DNA of 64,000 bases, taken from Chamaesiphon minutus PCC 6605 (lineage in GTDB: Bacteria > Cyanobacteriota > Cyanobacteriia > Cyanobacteriales > Chamaesiphonaceae). The stretch lies in assembly GCF_000317145.1 (NCBI RefSeq), contig NC_019697.1:5220886-5284885 (forward strand), written 5' to 3'. The first letter of the stretch is position 1. Each line of letters starts with the position of its first letter. Below, piece after piece: positions 9,801 to 18,932 of the stretch. The notes below the pieces were generated by a model. It worked only from the letters and a program-made list of their open reading frames with translations. It made no database searches and was not told where the DNA came from. The position numbers and the translations under genes are program-made.

Positions 9801-9846
9801 ATCCCCTACTCTCTATCCCCTATTCTCTATTACCTATCCCCTAACT

Positions 9847-11406
9847 ATGACTACACGAATTCTCTATTGTCGCCTCCCTTGCAACCCAATTTTCCCGATC
9901 GGGGTTGTGTACTTGTCAGACCACGTTCACAAGCAGTTTCCGCATGTCGAGCAACGGATCTTCGATCTCGGTACGGTACCACCGCTAGATTATGGTAAGG
10001 CACTAGACGAAGCGATCGATAAATTTCAGCCAGACTTACTGGTTTACTCTTGGCGAGATATCCAAATCTATGCACCAGTCGGCGGACGTGGTGGCAACCC
10101 CCTCCAGAACTCCTTTGAGATTTTTTACGATCGTAACCCACTTAAGAAGCTACACGGGGCGATCGGTGGGGTGCGGATGTTAACCAGCCACTACACAGAA
10201 TTGTGGCGCAACATGTCCCTAATTAAGCGCGGGTTGAAACGTGCCAAACGCCATAATCCGAACGCGCAATTAGTAGTCGGTGGGGGAGCTGTGAGCGTCT
10301 TCTACGAGCAATTAGCCAAGAGTTTACCAAAGGGCGCGATCGTCTCGATCGGTGAGGGGGAAGTCTTGTTAGAGAAGATTATTAGATCTGAAGATCTTAC
10401 CAACGAGCGGTGTTATGTCGTTGGTACCGCACCGCGCAAAGGTCTAGTCCACGAACCACCAACCTCGATCGAGAAGACGGCTTGCAATTACGATTATATC
10501 GAGACCATTTGGCCAGAATTTAGTTACTACTTGCAAGATCGGGATTTTTATGTCGGCGTGCAGACAAAACGTGGTTGTCCGCACAACTGCTGCTATTGTG
10601 TTTATACGGTAATTGAAGGTAAGCAAGTCCGGATCAATCCCGCCGATGAAGTAGTTGCCGAAATGCGTCAATTATACGATCGTGGCATTCGGAATTTCTG
10701 GTTTACAGATGCTCAGTTTATTCCAGCTCGACGCTATATCGATGATGCGATCGAATTACTCCAAAAGATCGTCGCTAGTGGGATGACAGATATTAAATGG
10801 GCAGCTTATATTCGTGCTGACAATCTCACTCCCGAACTGTGCGATTTGATGGTCAAAACGGGAATGAATTATTTTGAGATCGGTATTACCAGCGGTTCTC
10901 AAGAACTAGTTCGTAAAATGCGGATGGGCTATAATCTGCGTACTGTCTTACAAAATTGTCGCGATCTTAAAGCCGCTGGATTTGAAGACATGGTGTCGAT
11001 CAATTACTCATTTAATGTCATCGACGAACGCTTTGAAACGATCCGCCAAACGATCGCTTATCACCGCGAAATGGAAAAGATATTTGGGGCGGATAAAGTC
11101 GAACCAGCGATCTTCTTTATCGGCTTACAACCGCACACGCATTTAGAAGAATATGCTTTCAAAAATGACGTAATTAAACCCGGTTATAATCCGATGAGTC
11201 ATATGCCATGGGTAGCCAAAAAACTTCTCTGGAATCCCGAACCATTAGGCTCGTTTTTTGGCGAAGTTTGTCTGCAAGCCTTTCGCGATAACCCTAACGA
11301 TTTCGGACGAGAAGTGATGAATATTCTCGAAGCACGGTTGGGGAAATCGGCGTTGGAGGAAGCTTTAACTGCACCTGTAGAAGTCAAACAGTTAACTAAA
11401 GTTTAG
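9847..11406 (+). CDS. B12-binding-domain radical SAM protein
   Basis: A 519-residue enzyme from the ATG at 9847. The N-terminal about 180 residues form a cobalamin-binding-type Rossmann region (QLVVGGGAVSVF, IVSIGEGEVLLEK), followed by a radical SAM core with the cluster motif C244-x3-C248-x2-C251 in KRGCPHNCCYC, then YIRADNLTPELCDLM and GITSGSQELVRKMRMGY, typical of the TIM-barrel part. Such proteins transfer methyl groups or rearrange tetrapyrrole-like substrates anaerobically. The family resembles cyanobacterial proteins annotated as BchE-like or as PSII high-light acclimation radical SAM proteins, but that link is from memory and the substrate is unknown. The upstream TTG-initiated extension from 9715 translates a repeat and is rejected. 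Confidence 0.85.
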   Translation: MTTRILYCRLPCNPIFPIGVVYLSDHVHKQFPHVEQRIFDLGTVPPLDYGKALDEAIDKFQPDLLVYSWRDIQIYAPVGGRGGNPLQNSFEIFYDRNPLKKLHGAIGGVRMLTSHYTELWRNMSLIKRGLKRAKRHNPNAQLVVGGGAVSVFYEQLAKSLPKGAIVSIGEGEVLLEKIIRSEDLTNERCYVVGTAPRKGLVHEPPTSIEKTACNYDYIETIWPEFSYYLQDRDFYVGVQTKRGCPHNCCYCVYTVIEGKQVRINPADEVVAEMRQLYDRGIRNFWFTDAQFIPARRYIDDAIELLQKIVASGMTDIKWAAYIRADNLTPELCDLMVKTGMNYFEIGITSGSQELVRKMRMGYNLRTVLQNCRDLKAAGFEDMVSINYSFNVIDERFETIRQTIAYHREMEKIFGADKVEPAIFFIGLQPHTHLEEYAFKNDVIKPGYNPMSHMPWVAKKLLWNPEPLGSFFGEVCLQAFRDNPNDFGREVMNILEARLGKSALEEALTAPVEVKQLTKV

Positions 11407-11431
11407 AGCTAAATAACAATCCTCGATAATT

Positions 11432-11953
11432 ATGAGTTTTGAATTAGAAACTCAACGTTTACGACTACAACCAATTTTAGCAAGTGACTCGATCGCACTA
11501 CACAATATTTTCATCGATCCATACGTGCGAAAATATTTATGTGACGATCGAGTTTGGGAGCTACAACAGGTAGAGGAGATGTCTCTAGAAAGCCAAAATT
11601 TATTCGATACTCAAAAACTTGGTCTCTGGTTTATTAAGACTAGAGATCCAGAGGAGATTGTCGGCTTTGTCGGCTTATGGTACTTTTTTGAGGAAGACCA
11701 GCCTCAATTAGTTTACGCTCTAATTCCCACAGCAATAAATAAAGGCTACGCTACCGAAGCAGCTCTGAAGATAATAGAATATTCCTTTAATAAACTCGGC
11801 TATCAATATCTTTTAGCAAGCTGCGATCGACCTAATTTAGAGTCTATAAAATTAGCCCGAAGACTGGGAATGCGCGAAGTAGAACAACGGACGAGCGAGG
11901 ATAAACCCATAGTATTTTTCAGGATTGAAAAAGAACTAGTAAATACTATTTAA
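11432..11953 (+). CDS. GNAT-family N-acetyltransferase (RimJ/RimL-like)
   Basis: A 173-residue acetyltransferase of the RimJ/RimL type. The opening ELETQRLRLQPILASDSIALHNIF is the characteristic start of this branch. IVGFVGLWYFFEED is the central beta-strand pair, and NKGYATEAALKIIEYSFNKLG (about residues 106-126) is the acetyl-CoA pyrophosphate-binding loop and helix, ending in DRPNLESIKLARRLGM. Likely substrates are protein N-termini or small amines; none can be named. It is 25 bp after the radical SAM gene and 7 bp before the next small gene, so a three-gene operon is plausible. Confidence 0.9.
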   Translation: MSFELETQRLRLQPILASDSIALHNIFIDPYVRKYLCDDRVWELQQVEEMSLESQNLFDTQKLGLWFIKTRDPEEIVGFVGLWYFFEEDQPQLVYALIPTAINKGYATEAALKIIEYSFNKLGYQYLLASCDRPNLESIKLARRLGMREVEQRTSEDKPIVFFRIEKELVNTI

Positions 11954-11960
11954 TAAATCA

Positions 11961-12164
11961 GTGACTAGAATCCGGACTAAAAGATGCGATTGCTGTCAAC
12001 AATTATCCGATGTTTTATATCGAGTTCGGGTCGTTAGCGGAGCCTCTCCCGTGGAGAAGCAAGATGGGAATTGGCAATTTGTTTGCAATCATTGTTGGCA
12101 GACTATCGATTCAGATAGTCCCGATTATAGCTATGGCGGTACTTGGAAAGCTCACAAACGATAG
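11961..12164 (+). CDS. Small protein with two CxxC pairs
   Basis: A 67-residue protein with a zinc-ribbon layout: CDCC (residues 9-12) and CNHC (42-45), then a Trp/Tyr-rich tail (YSYGGTWKAHK). It begins at a GTG seven bases after the GNAT stop codon, suggesting translational coupling. The middle (VVSGASPVEK) is encoded by a GAGCCTCTCCCGTGGAG-like sequence that resembles the dispersed GCGTAGCCTCTCC element seen elsewhere in the window, so a repeat fragment may have entered the gene. The function is unknown; nucleic-acid binding is only a guess from the cysteine layout. Confidence 0.6.
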   Translation: MTRIRTKRCDCCQQLSDVLYRVRVVSGASPVEKQDGNWQFVCNHCWQTIDSDSPDYSYGGTWKAHKR

Positions 12165-12306
12165 AACTTATCAGACCGATATCTAAAGTTTATCGATCGA
12201 ATTTTGCTAATCATATTTATCAAAACATCTCATTAATTAATGATTGCGCGATCGAGAGATCCTGAGTTACTTTAGAGCGATGTCCCTTATCGCAGGAACT
12301 AGAGAA

Positions 12307-12828
12307 ATGAAGACATCAATTGCCGCACCGATCGCCAATAATACTCCTGTAAAGACCCCGAATGTACCGTGGTATCCCAAAATCAATCGCAGTCATATCG
12401 TGCGGGTTTTGGAGTTAGTCCAAGATACGATTGCAATTTCTCTATGTATTGGATTGTTTTGCGTGATGGTATTGCAGTTGAAAGAAATCTTCTTGTCGCT
12501 GGGTACCTTACGCTTTCATGAGATTACCGCCGATATTATGTTTATTTTAATTTTGGTCGAGTTATTTCGACTATTAATTATTTACCTACAAGAACAACGC
12601 GTATCGATCGGCGTATCCGTAGAAGTAGCGATCGTATCCGTACTGCGAGAAGTAATTGTTAAAGGTATCTTAGAAGTCCAATGGGAGCAGGTAATAGCAA
12701 CTTGTGCATTCTTAATTTCGATGGCAATTTTAATGGTAGTGCGAGTATGGATTCCACCAACTTTTGAAGGCATCGATCCAGAACATCAAGTTTCTAACCG
12801 ACTCAAAGTCAGTAAGCATCACGATTGA
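12307..12828 (+). CDS. PsiE-like phosphate-starvation-inducible membrane protein
   Basis: A 173-residue inner-membrane protein with about four transmembrane helices (approximate residues 35-60, 72-96, 110-128 and 138-157). VRVLELVQDTIAISLCIGLF, IMFILILVELFRLLIIYLQEQRV and VSVEVAIVSVLREVIVKG match the PsiE family pattern of a helix ending in a charged ELFR..IYL.E turn. PsiE is induced by phosphate starvation in enterobacteria, but its activity is unknown, and cyanobacterial homologues need not share that control. The ATG at 12307 is preferred over the upstream TTG at 12244. No pho box was identified. Confidence 0.7.
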   Translation: MKTSIAAPIANNTPVKTPNVPWYPKINRSHIVRVLELVQDTIAISLCIGLFCVMVLQLKEIFLSLGTLRFHEITADIMFILILVELFRLLIIYLQEQRVSIGVSVEVAIVSVLREVIVKGILEVQWEQVIATCAFLISMAILMVVRVWIPPTFEGIDPEHQVSNRLKVSKHHD

Positions 12829-12844
12829 AATAGCGATCGGGTAA

Positions 12845-13128
12845 TTACGGGGAAAGATCGAGGAGATAATTTTGAGTCGCGATTGCGACGGCTTGCTGGC
12901 GATCGTTCGCACCTAACTTATGTAAAATTGCCCGAACGTGAACCCGCACAGTTCTGAGCACAATCTAGAGAATCTCCGCAATTTTTCGATCGGTGCTATC
13001 AGACGGCGGATGGATGCGGCGCAACCAGGTGCGCCAGCACCCTTCACCCTCGAACAAATAACTCACTCGATCGAGGATATTTACAAAATCGCTGAATAGG
13101 CTGCTTTCCGCATCAAAGCTTAGAATTA
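12845..13128 (-). pseudogene. Decayed LuxR/NarL-type regulator C-terminus
   Basis: On the minus strand a continuous frame encodes a LuxR-type helix-turn-helix: DSTDRKIAEIL, then an in-frame TAG, then IVLRTVRVHVRAILHKLGANDRQQAVAIA and a normal stop. The sequence after the stop is the recognition helix and C-terminal helix of the NarL/FixJ fold. The frame before the stop (SDFVNILDRVSYLFEGEGCWRTWLRRIHPP) continues to an upstream stop near 13128 with no start codon. The receiver domain is missing. This is best read as a truncated, stop-interrupted regulator remnant. Confidence 0.65.
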
Positions 13129-13306
13129 TTTAACTAAAATAGTTCGATCGTGAGAGTATAAACTTGCAAGAGATGTAACGTTTTATAACTAAAATTTTTC
13201 AAATTGTTATCACTAGATCGGGGCTAAATTGAATGCCAGTACATATAATCGATCTGGACTGTAGATCGCCATCGAGTATAAACGCCTAAACATGCTGGGG
13301 AAATTC

Positions 13307-13379
13307 AGCTTGTAGAGTAACGAGCGGGTTGAGTTTGATGAGCAGTTTACCCGCTCGATCTGTTTAAACTCACAAGCTT
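13307..13379. repeat. Nested stem-loop element upstream of gltD
   Basis: A 9-bp stem CGAGCGGGT/ACCCGCTCG (13321-13329 with 13348-13356) is enclosed by imperfect outer arms AGCTTGTAGAGT and AAACTCACAAGCT. It lies in the 360-bp gap between the LuxR remnant and gltD; the rest of this gap shows nothing else I can support. It may be a small mobile palindrome or part of a leader RNA. Confidence 0.45.
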
Positions 13380-13492
13380 AGGATAAGAAGATTGAAGCAA
13401 TACTTACCTAGTCTCGATCGAAACAACTAAAATAGACACCGCAGCCTCAAGCTAAACCACTCAAACTATTTAAGCGATTATTTTTAACCCCC

Positions 13493-14977
13493 ATGGGCAA
13501 GCCAACCGGATTTATTGAATACCGCCGCGAAGTCGAAGGCGAACTAGCACCACTCGATCGCATCCACAACTGGGACGAGTTTCACCTGCCCATGCCCGAC
13601 GACAAGCTCCGCAACCAGGGAGCTAGATGTATGGACTGCGGTACACCCTTCTGTCATACTGGCACCACGATCTCCGGTATGGCGAGCGGTTGCCCGATCA
13701 ATAACTTGATTCCCGAATGGAACGATCTGGTATATCGCGGACTTTGGCGCGAAGCCCTCGACAGACTCCACAAAACCAACAACTTCCCCGAATTTACGGG
13801 TAGAGTCTGCCCTGCACCCTGCGAAGGCTCCTGTGTACTGGGCATCCACAACCCGCCAGTCACGATTAAAAGCATCGAACACTCGATCGTCGATAAAGGC
13901 TGGGAAGAGGGCTGGATCGTCCCCGAACCCCCCGCAAAACGCACTGGTAAAAAAGTCGCCATCGTCGGTTCTGGCCCTGCTGGACTTTGTGCTGCCGCCC
14001 AACTGAATAAAGCCGGACACTGGGTGACAGTATTAGAACGCGCAGATCGACCGGGCGGACTGCTGATGTACGGCATTCCTAACATGAAGCTCGAAAAAGA
14101 GCACGTCGTCCTCCGTCGGATCGAGCTACTCGAAGCTGAAGGAATCACCTTCAAATGCAACGTGGAAGTTGGCAAAGACATTAGTGCCGAAGATCTGCGG
14201 AAAGATTACGATGCCGTCATCCTCTGTACTGGAGCCACCAAACCCCGGGATCTCCAGATCGAAGGTCGCAACCTCAAAGGCATCCACTTCGCCATGGAAT
14301 TTCTCACGGCTAATACCCAAACCGTATTAGATGGCAAAGAACATCGAGACTTCATCACCGCCGCTGGCAAAGATGTCATCATCATCGGTGGTGGCGACAC
14401 GGGTACCGATTGCGTCGGCACCTCCATCCGCCACGGCTGCAACAGCGTCGAGCAACTAGAAATCATGCCGATGCCGCCCCAGTCCCGCGCTGCCAATAAC
14501 CCCTGGCCGGAATGGCCGAAAGTCTACAAAATGGACTACGGACAAGAAGAAGCCACCGCGAAATTTGGAGCCGATCCGAGAGCCTATCTCACCACCGCCA
14601 CCAAATTTGAAGGCGATGCCGACGGCAACGTTACTGCCGTCCATACCGTCCAAGTCCAGTGGGAGAAAAACGAGCAAGGACAATTCGTCCTCCAACACGT
14701 CCCTGGTACCGAAAAAGTTAACCCAGCTCAGCTCGTGCTGCTGGCAATGGGTTTTCTCGGCCCCGAACAGCCACTTGTCGATGCTTTAGGCTTGGAGAAA
14801 GACGCTCGCAGCAACATTAAAGCCGAACACGAACAATACGTCACTAGCATTCCTGGTGTCTTCGCCGCTGGCGATTGCCGTCGCGGTCAAAGTTTGGTCG
14901 TCTGGGCATTTAATGAAGGTCGCGGTGCTGCCCACGAATGCGACATGTATCTGATGGGTAATACCGATTTGCCTTAA
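13493..14977 (+). CDS. gltD: Glutamate synthase small subunit (NADPH-dependent)
   Basis: The 494-residue beta subunit of NAD(P)H-glutamate synthase, which passes electrons from NAD(P)H through FAD and iron-sulphur centres to the large subunit GltB in the GOGAT cycle. The N-terminal cysteine clusters are C46-x2-C49-x4-C54 and C106-x3-C110-x3-C114. The FAD-binding dinucleotide fold is [16 protein letters not shown] (GSGPAG at 159-164), and the NADPH-binding GGGDTGTDC follows in the second Rossmann domain. [18 protein letters not shown] is the C-terminal FAD-closing motif. Length is normal. gltB is not in the window. This gene uses C-ending codons more strongly than its neighbours, suggesting high expression. 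Confidence 0.96.
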   Translation: MGKPTGFIEYRREVEGELAPLDRIHNWDEFHLPMPDDKLRNQGARCMDCGTPFCHTGTTISGMASGCPINNLIPEWNDLVYRGLWREALDRLHKTNNFPEFTGRVCPAPCEGSCVLGIHNPPVTIKSIEHSIVDKGWEEGWIVPEPPAKRTGKKVAIVGSGPAGLCAAAQLNKAGHWVTVLERADRPGGLLMYGIPNMKLEKEHVVLRRIELLEAEGITFKCNVEVGKDISAEDLRKDYDAVILCTGATKPRDLQIEGRNLKGIHFAMEFLTANTQTVLDGKEHRDFITAAGKDVIIIGGGDTGTDCVGTSIRHGCNSVEQLEIMPMPPQSRAANNPWPEWPKVYKMDYGQEEATAKFGADPRAYLTTATKFEGDADGNVTAVHTVQVQWEKNEQGQFVLQHVPGTEKVNPAQLVLLAMGFLGPEQPLVDALGLEKDARSNIKAEHEQYVTSIPGVFAAGDCRRGQSLVVWAFNEGRGAAHECDMYLMGNTDLP

Positions 14978-15084
14978 GGCGATCCAGCTTAGATGGTAGT
15001 GGCGAAGAACGAGTCTATTGTCTGAGGACGTTACTCGATCGACGCCACCATAATTAAATCAACCACTGCATAGAGGTAAATAAC

Positions 15085-15291
15085 ATGCAATCACTGCAAA
15101 CTGTCTACGATAATCTCGAAAAGATCGATCGAGTCGATGCGACTACCAGCGCGATTTACCGTCAATCGGCACAAGAAGTATTAGCCAATCCTGAAATTAG
15201 TTTAGAGTGGCGCAAAGCAATTTGCGATCGACTCAATCAAGTCAATCACGATCTAACAGTTCATTACGTTGTTGATGACGACAGTTATTAA
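15085..15291 (+). CDS. Small acidic hypothetical protein
   Basis: A 68-residue predominantly helical protein with no recognised domain (MQSLQTVYDNLEKIDRVDATTSAIYR). It has an ATG start preceded by GAGG at the right distance, and no signal peptide or membrane helix. The last 13 codons lie inside the first copy of an 87-bp tandem duplication, so the 3' end of the gene was copied again downstream without a start codon. The function is unknown. Confidence 0.6.
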   Translation: MQSLQTVYDNLEKIDRVDATTSAIYRQSAQEVLANPEISLEWRKAICDRLNQVNHDLTVHYVVDDDSY

Positions 15292-15437
15292 GTTTGATAA
15301 ATTAACTCAAATAGAGCGACTCAATCGAGCGATCGCGATCTCACAGTTCATTATGTTGTTGATGACGACAGTTATTAAATTTAATAAATTAACTCAAGTA
15401 GATCGACTCGAGCGAGCGATCGCGATCTCACAGTTCG
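15250..15437 (+). repeat. 87-bp tandem duplication of a gene 3' end
   Basis: Two full units (15250-15336 and 15337-15423) and a partial third (15424-15437) follow head to tail. They share the codons for TVHYVVDDDSY, the stop codon and the following non-coding segment ending in GAGCGATC. The units differ at only a few positions, so the duplication is fairly recent. Confidence 0.85.
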
Positions 15438-15548
15438 GTTAAGTATAATCTCGACTATTTTTAGTCCGCTGTCTTGGCGCGCCAAGACAGCGGACTTTAC
15501 ACCACTAGCAGCGGTTGAAACTGCTGCTAAACTCACTAACCGAACTGT
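15430..15548. repeat. MITE-like element with perfect 34-bp palindrome
   Basis: Terminal inverted repeats ACAGTTCGGTTAAGT (15430-15444) and ACTAACCGAACTGT (15535-15548) bound a 119-bp unit. Inside is a perfect loopless palindrome of 34 bp (15463-15496; half-site AGTCCGCTGTCTTGGCG) and a weaker AGCAG/CTGCT hairpin. The left end coincides with the point where the third 87-bp repeat copy breaks off, consistent with insertion into that copy. There is no coding capacity. Confidence 0.65.
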
Positions 15549-15593
15549 ATTGAAACACCAGGAGCATTGTGATGATTTCCTAGATTTTGGATA

Positions 15594-16829
15594 TCAATCG
15601 GTTTTTAAAAATCGATTGGCAAAAATCCGTGCCATTGCGTCACCACCACCCGCACCGCCGATTCGTTCCATTCCATTTTCCCGACATTGTTGGAGATATA
15701 CTTCATCCCCCAGCGTGCGTTGGATCGCCTGTGCGGCTTGAGTGATAGTTTCCGCTGTAGCTGGCTTGGTGCCTATGGTTTGAATTGAGGAACCTAATAA
15801 ACGCATTTGCGCTTCGGCGAAAGTATAGGTAAACTGAGGGCCAGCACCAGGAATTTGCACGATCGGTTTGCCCAATCCGACGGCTTGTTCGATCGCGGTA
15901 CCAGCCATTCCCGCGACGAGATCGCACTGATATAAAATATCCGCAAAGGCATCATAAAGGCAGCGTAACTTAATCTGACGATCGGGATGAGTTAAATAAC
16001 CCGATGGGTGATAATCCCACCCGCGTTGCGCTGCTACCTGTTGCAGGGGAATCGCACCAGTTGCATCTGGTAAGCATAAATTTGGGGTAATGGCGGCGCA
16101 AAACTGAATACCATTGGGAAATAGTGGCGATGTGACAATTGCCAGATCTAAAAGTAATTGTAAATTAGTTCCGGCTTCGGGTAATCTACTGCCAGGTAAT
16201 AAGGCAACTAAAGGTAAATTGGGCGATAACTGGAGATCTTTTCCGGTTATTTCTAGTGCATCCATCGCGGGAAACCCAACAAAGATGGCTTTATCGTAAC
16301 CTTGTTGATTTAACAGCTCGGCTGTATAGCGATCGCGTGTAAATATCTGCCGACATCGATCGGATTTTAACAGCCATTCAGTTAGCTTGGGATACTGCAT
16401 TCGATGTTCGTAATATGCCGAACTCGATACCATAAATGAGATGTATGGTTTACCCGTCAAGTAGGCACCAAGTAATACTACGACATCCCCGATCGCGAAA
16501 ATTGCTTCACAATCTTCGCCATATTTACGAACAGATTGAATCTGTCGCCAAAGTAAAGTGAATAATCCCGATCGAATGTCTTCTAACAGTTTGAACCTGT
16601 CGTTATAGACAAAACCACCTGAAGGTAATGCTTCGGTAGGGCCAATAATATCGATCTTTAAGTTACGATAAGCATTACCATAACCAACGATTGGCATGGC
16701 ACCAATTTCTACATCTGGGACTTGTTGACGTAATGCTCTAACTATTTGAATGGCATTGAGATCTTCGCCATGTCCGTTGCTAATAAATAAAACTTTTTTA
16801 GTCGATCGGGTTGAGTCTGAGCTATTCAT
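15594..16829 (-). CDS. Lipid-A-disaccharide synthase-related glycosyltransferase
   Basis: A 411-residue protein of the LpxB-related cyanobacterial/plastid family, distinct from true LpxB. KVLFISNGHGEDLNAIQIVRAL at the N-terminus is the hallmark of this family, and LVALLPGSRLPEAGTNLQLLLDLA and VAGMAGTAIEQAVGLGKPIVQIPGAGPQFTYTFAEAQ form the nucleotide-sugar-binding C-terminal Rossmann domain of a GT-B fold. The biological substrate is not established. The ATG at 16829 removes a 21-residue upstream extension partly encoded by a palindrome. It is downstream of a glycosyltransferase gene on the same strand, so both may act on envelope glycans. Confidence 0.85.
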   Translation of the reverse strand: MNSSDSTRSTKKVLFISNGHGEDLNAIQIVRALRQQVPDVEIGAMPIVGYGNAYRNLKIDIIGPTEALPSGGFVYNDRFKLLEDIRSGLFTLLWRQIQSVRKYGEDCEAIFAIGDVVVLLGAYLTGKPYISFMVSSSAYYEHRMQYPKLTEWLLKSDRCRQIFTRDRYTAELLNQQGYDKAIFVGFPAMDALEITGKDLQLSPNLPLVALLPGSRLPEAGTNLQLLLDLAIVTSPLFPNGIQFCAAITPNLCLPDATGAIPLQQVAAQRGWDYHPSGYLTHPDRQIKLRCLYDAFADILYQCDLVAGMAGTAIEQAVGLGKPIVQIPGAGPQFTYTFAEAQMRLLGSSIQTIGTKPATAETITQAAQAIQRTLGDEVYLQQCRENGMERIGGAGGGDAMARIFANRFLKTD

Positions 16830-16851
16830 GTTTAACCATGGAGGATGCAGC

Positions 16852-16890
16852 GATTCGCGTTCGTCGGGTTCCCCGACGGTTGAGCGAATC
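16852..16890. repeat. Short interspersed palindrome
   Basis: A hairpin built from GATTCGC...GCGAATC outer arms and an inner CGTCGGG...CCCGACG stem, sitting between the glycosyltransferase and the LpxB-related gene. It resembles the small dispersed palindromes common in cyanobacterial intergenic DNA. Confidence 0.55.
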
Positions 16891-16932
16891 AAGACAAGAC
16901 AAGACAGCGAGTGCAGAGAAAAGAGAGCAAGA

Positions 16933-18042
16933 CTAAGTTAAAAGTTCAGAGTATAAATTTTCTGTTTTAATTAACATTCGATCGAGTGCAAAGTACTCTT
17001 CATATCTTTGTCTGCCATTATGTGCAAACTCTTCAACTAATTCTGGTCGATCGAGTAAGTATTGCATTTTCTTTGCTAAACTATCTACATCTTTAGGTGG
17101 AATTAAGAAACCAGTTTTACCGTCTGCAATTTGTTCGACGATACCACCAATTGTTGTGCCAATTGCTGCTTTTTGTTGTGCCATGGCTTCAGCACAAGCT
17201 AAGCTACAGGCTTCTTGCAGTGATGGCAATACAAAGAAATTAAACAAGCTCATTAGCTCTGGCAAATCGTCGATATATCCTGCGAAAATCGTGCGATCTG
17301 CAATTCCTAACTCTTGAGATTGTTGCTTGAGTGGCTGTTCTAATTCGCCAATGCCTGCAATAACCAGACGTAAATTTGGTTTGCCTTGTGCCACTCTAGC
17401 AAAAGCTTGTAATAAGTATGTCAACCCCTTGGCTTCTGATAATCTAGCTGCCGTACCGATAATAGTTTGCTTGGCGGGATCTAAATTAAATCGCTCGGCT
17501 AAAGATGTTACTTTAGATCGATCGAGTATTGGTGTCGGTACGCCATTATAAATCATTTCTAGTTTGGCCGGATTCATGCCAAACTTAACTAAAATATCAT
17601 ACTCGGTTTGACAGACAGAAATTACTCGTGTCGCCCACAGATTTGCAAATAAACAGGCAAGGCGGTAACTAATATCTGCGCTGGCTCCATGATAGCCATG
17701 TACGGTAAAAACGATCGGGATTTTGGGAAATAACAACCGCACGGGAATCATTAATTCGTGCGCGCCATGAACGTGAATTAGATCGATCTGTTGACGTTTT
17801 TGTGCGGCTTTAATTCCTGCAATTAGTTCTCGTAAACCTTTAAAGAAGTTCCGCTCCCAGGCCGTAAATTCACAGTAATCGAGTTGTTGTGCTAAAAAAG
17901 GTGGCAACCCTTTACCAGTCGGCGCAAGTAATGACACCTGATAACGATGTTGATACTCTCTTATCAGACTTAATGCCTGTCTTTCTGTACCACCCAAATT
18001 TAGATAAGGTAAAATATAAACCAAATGTTTGGTATTTACCAT
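16933..18042 (-). CDS. Group 1 family (GT4) glycosyltransferase
   Basis: A 369-residue GT-B glycosyltransferase. The N-terminal acceptor domain opens with LVYILPYLNLGGTERQALSL, the donor domain contains IIGTAARLSEAKGLTYLLQAFA and NLRLVIAGIGELEQPL, and FVLPSLQEACSLACAEAMAQ (about residues 272-291) is the E-x7-E nucleotide-sugar motif of GT4 enzymes. A retaining sugar transfer in polysaccharide or glycolipid assembly at the inner face of the membrane is expected; the sugar cannot be told. It precedes the LpxB-related gene by about 100 bp and is preceded by a pair of GTGGGCACTGCCCACC repeats. Confidence 0.9.
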   Translation of the reverse strand: MVNTKHLVYILPYLNLGGTERQALSLIREYQHRYQVSLLAPTGKGLPPFLAQQLDYCEFTAWERNFFKGLRELIAGIKAAQKRQQIDLIHVHGAHELMIPVRLLFPKIPIVFTVHGYHGASADISYRLACLFANLWATRVISVCQTEYDILVKFGMNPAKLEMIYNGVPTPILDRSKVTSLAERFNLDPAKQTIIGTAARLSEAKGLTYLLQAFARVAQGKPNLRLVIAGIGELEQPLKQQSQELGIADRTIFAGYIDDLPELMSLFNFFVLPSLQEACSLACAEAMAQQKAAIGTTIGGIVEQIADGKTGFLIPPKDVDSLAKKMQYLLDRPELVEEFAHNGRQRYEEYFALDRMLIKTENLYSELLT

Positions 18043-18049
18043 ACTTGTG

Positions 18050-18142
18050 TAGGGTGGGCACTGCCCACCAACTAGGGTTTAAATACTAACATGATTGACT
18101 GGACATAACCAATAATTTAATTGGTGTGCAGTGCCCACCTTA
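18050..18142. repeat. GTGGGCACTGCCCACC palindrome pair
   Basis: Two copies of the GTGGGCACTGCCCACC palindrome (18050-18069 and, diverged and reversed, 18123-18142) bracket 53 bp of A/T-rich DNA. The same family occurs at 21409-21428, 21527-21546 and 63053-63072. Confidence 0.75.
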
Positions 18143-18191
18143 CTGACTACTGACTTACAGATTAATGGTATATTGCGGACATTAATATCGA

Positions 18192-18932
18192 CTAATGTGA
18201 ATGAGCTTGCAACACACCCACGCTAGTTTGAATCGGAATAATATCCAACGTGTCGGGAGTCGCACAAAATTTGAGATCGGCAAAACATTCTAATCGGACC
18301 AATCGCTGTCCGTGACTGGCGAGGTAAAATAAGTCCAAAAGATTATCTTTCCACTGTCGATATAACGCGATCGAGGCTACTAGTTCATCATTACCAGCAA
18401 CATCTGATAACGGTACGTTTAATTTAGTAATAATACTATCGGCAATTGCGCCCGCGCAGACGGAATCTTCGAGCGAATAATCGCCCTCCCAACCCGATCC
18501 TACCATCCAGACTGTCTCTGGCTCCTGGGCGATGACATAATCCACGATTGCCTGACGATTGACTAAAGCTGCGGCGAGGACGATTTTGGCATCCTGAATT
18601 CGCTGTAAGGTGCGAGTACCATTGGTGGTACTGATAAATAACCGTTTACCACCCACTACCTCTGGCGTACAATCTAGCGGCGAATTGCCCAAATCGCAAC
18701 CTACTACTTTGGCACCACCCCGCTCGCCACCACGCAAACGTAATTCAGAAGGCCACTTGTCACTCACTTCCATTAGCATATCCATGTTGCTAAAAGCTTG
18801 AATGGCTTCGGCTCCAGACTTAAGTGCTGCGGCGATCGTCGATGTGGCACGTAGTACATCGATCGCGATCGCGCAGATGGGAAGTTCATTTGCGGGGGTG
18901 CGTTCGGGAGTGTGGTAAGTATATAGTTTCAC
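18192..18932 (-). CDS. comB: 2-phosphosulfolactate phosphatase family protein (ComB)
   Basis: A 246-residue protein of the ComB family. The core [17 protein letters not shown] near the N-terminus and the [15 protein letters not shown] segment are the conserved metal- and phosphate-binding regions, and [23 protein letters not shown] is a second conserved block. ComB was characterised in archaeal coenzyme M synthesis as a magnesium-dependent phosphatase; cyanobacteria make no coenzyme M, so the true substrate here is unknown. The start ATG at 18932 is followed by the usual KLYTYHTPE opening. It stands alone. Confidence 0.85.
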   Translation of the reverse strand: MKLYTYHTPERTPANELPICAIAIDVLRATSTIAAALKSGAEAIQAFSNMDMLMEVSDKWPSELRLRGGERGGAKVVGCDLGNSPLDCTPEVVGGKRLFISTTNGTRTLQRIQDAKIVLAAALVNRQAIVDYVIAQEPETVWMVGSGWEGDYSLEDSVCAGAIADSIITKLNVPLSDVAGNDELVASIALYRQWKDNLLDLFYLASHGQRLVRLECFADLKFCATPDTLDIIPIQTSVGVLQAHSH

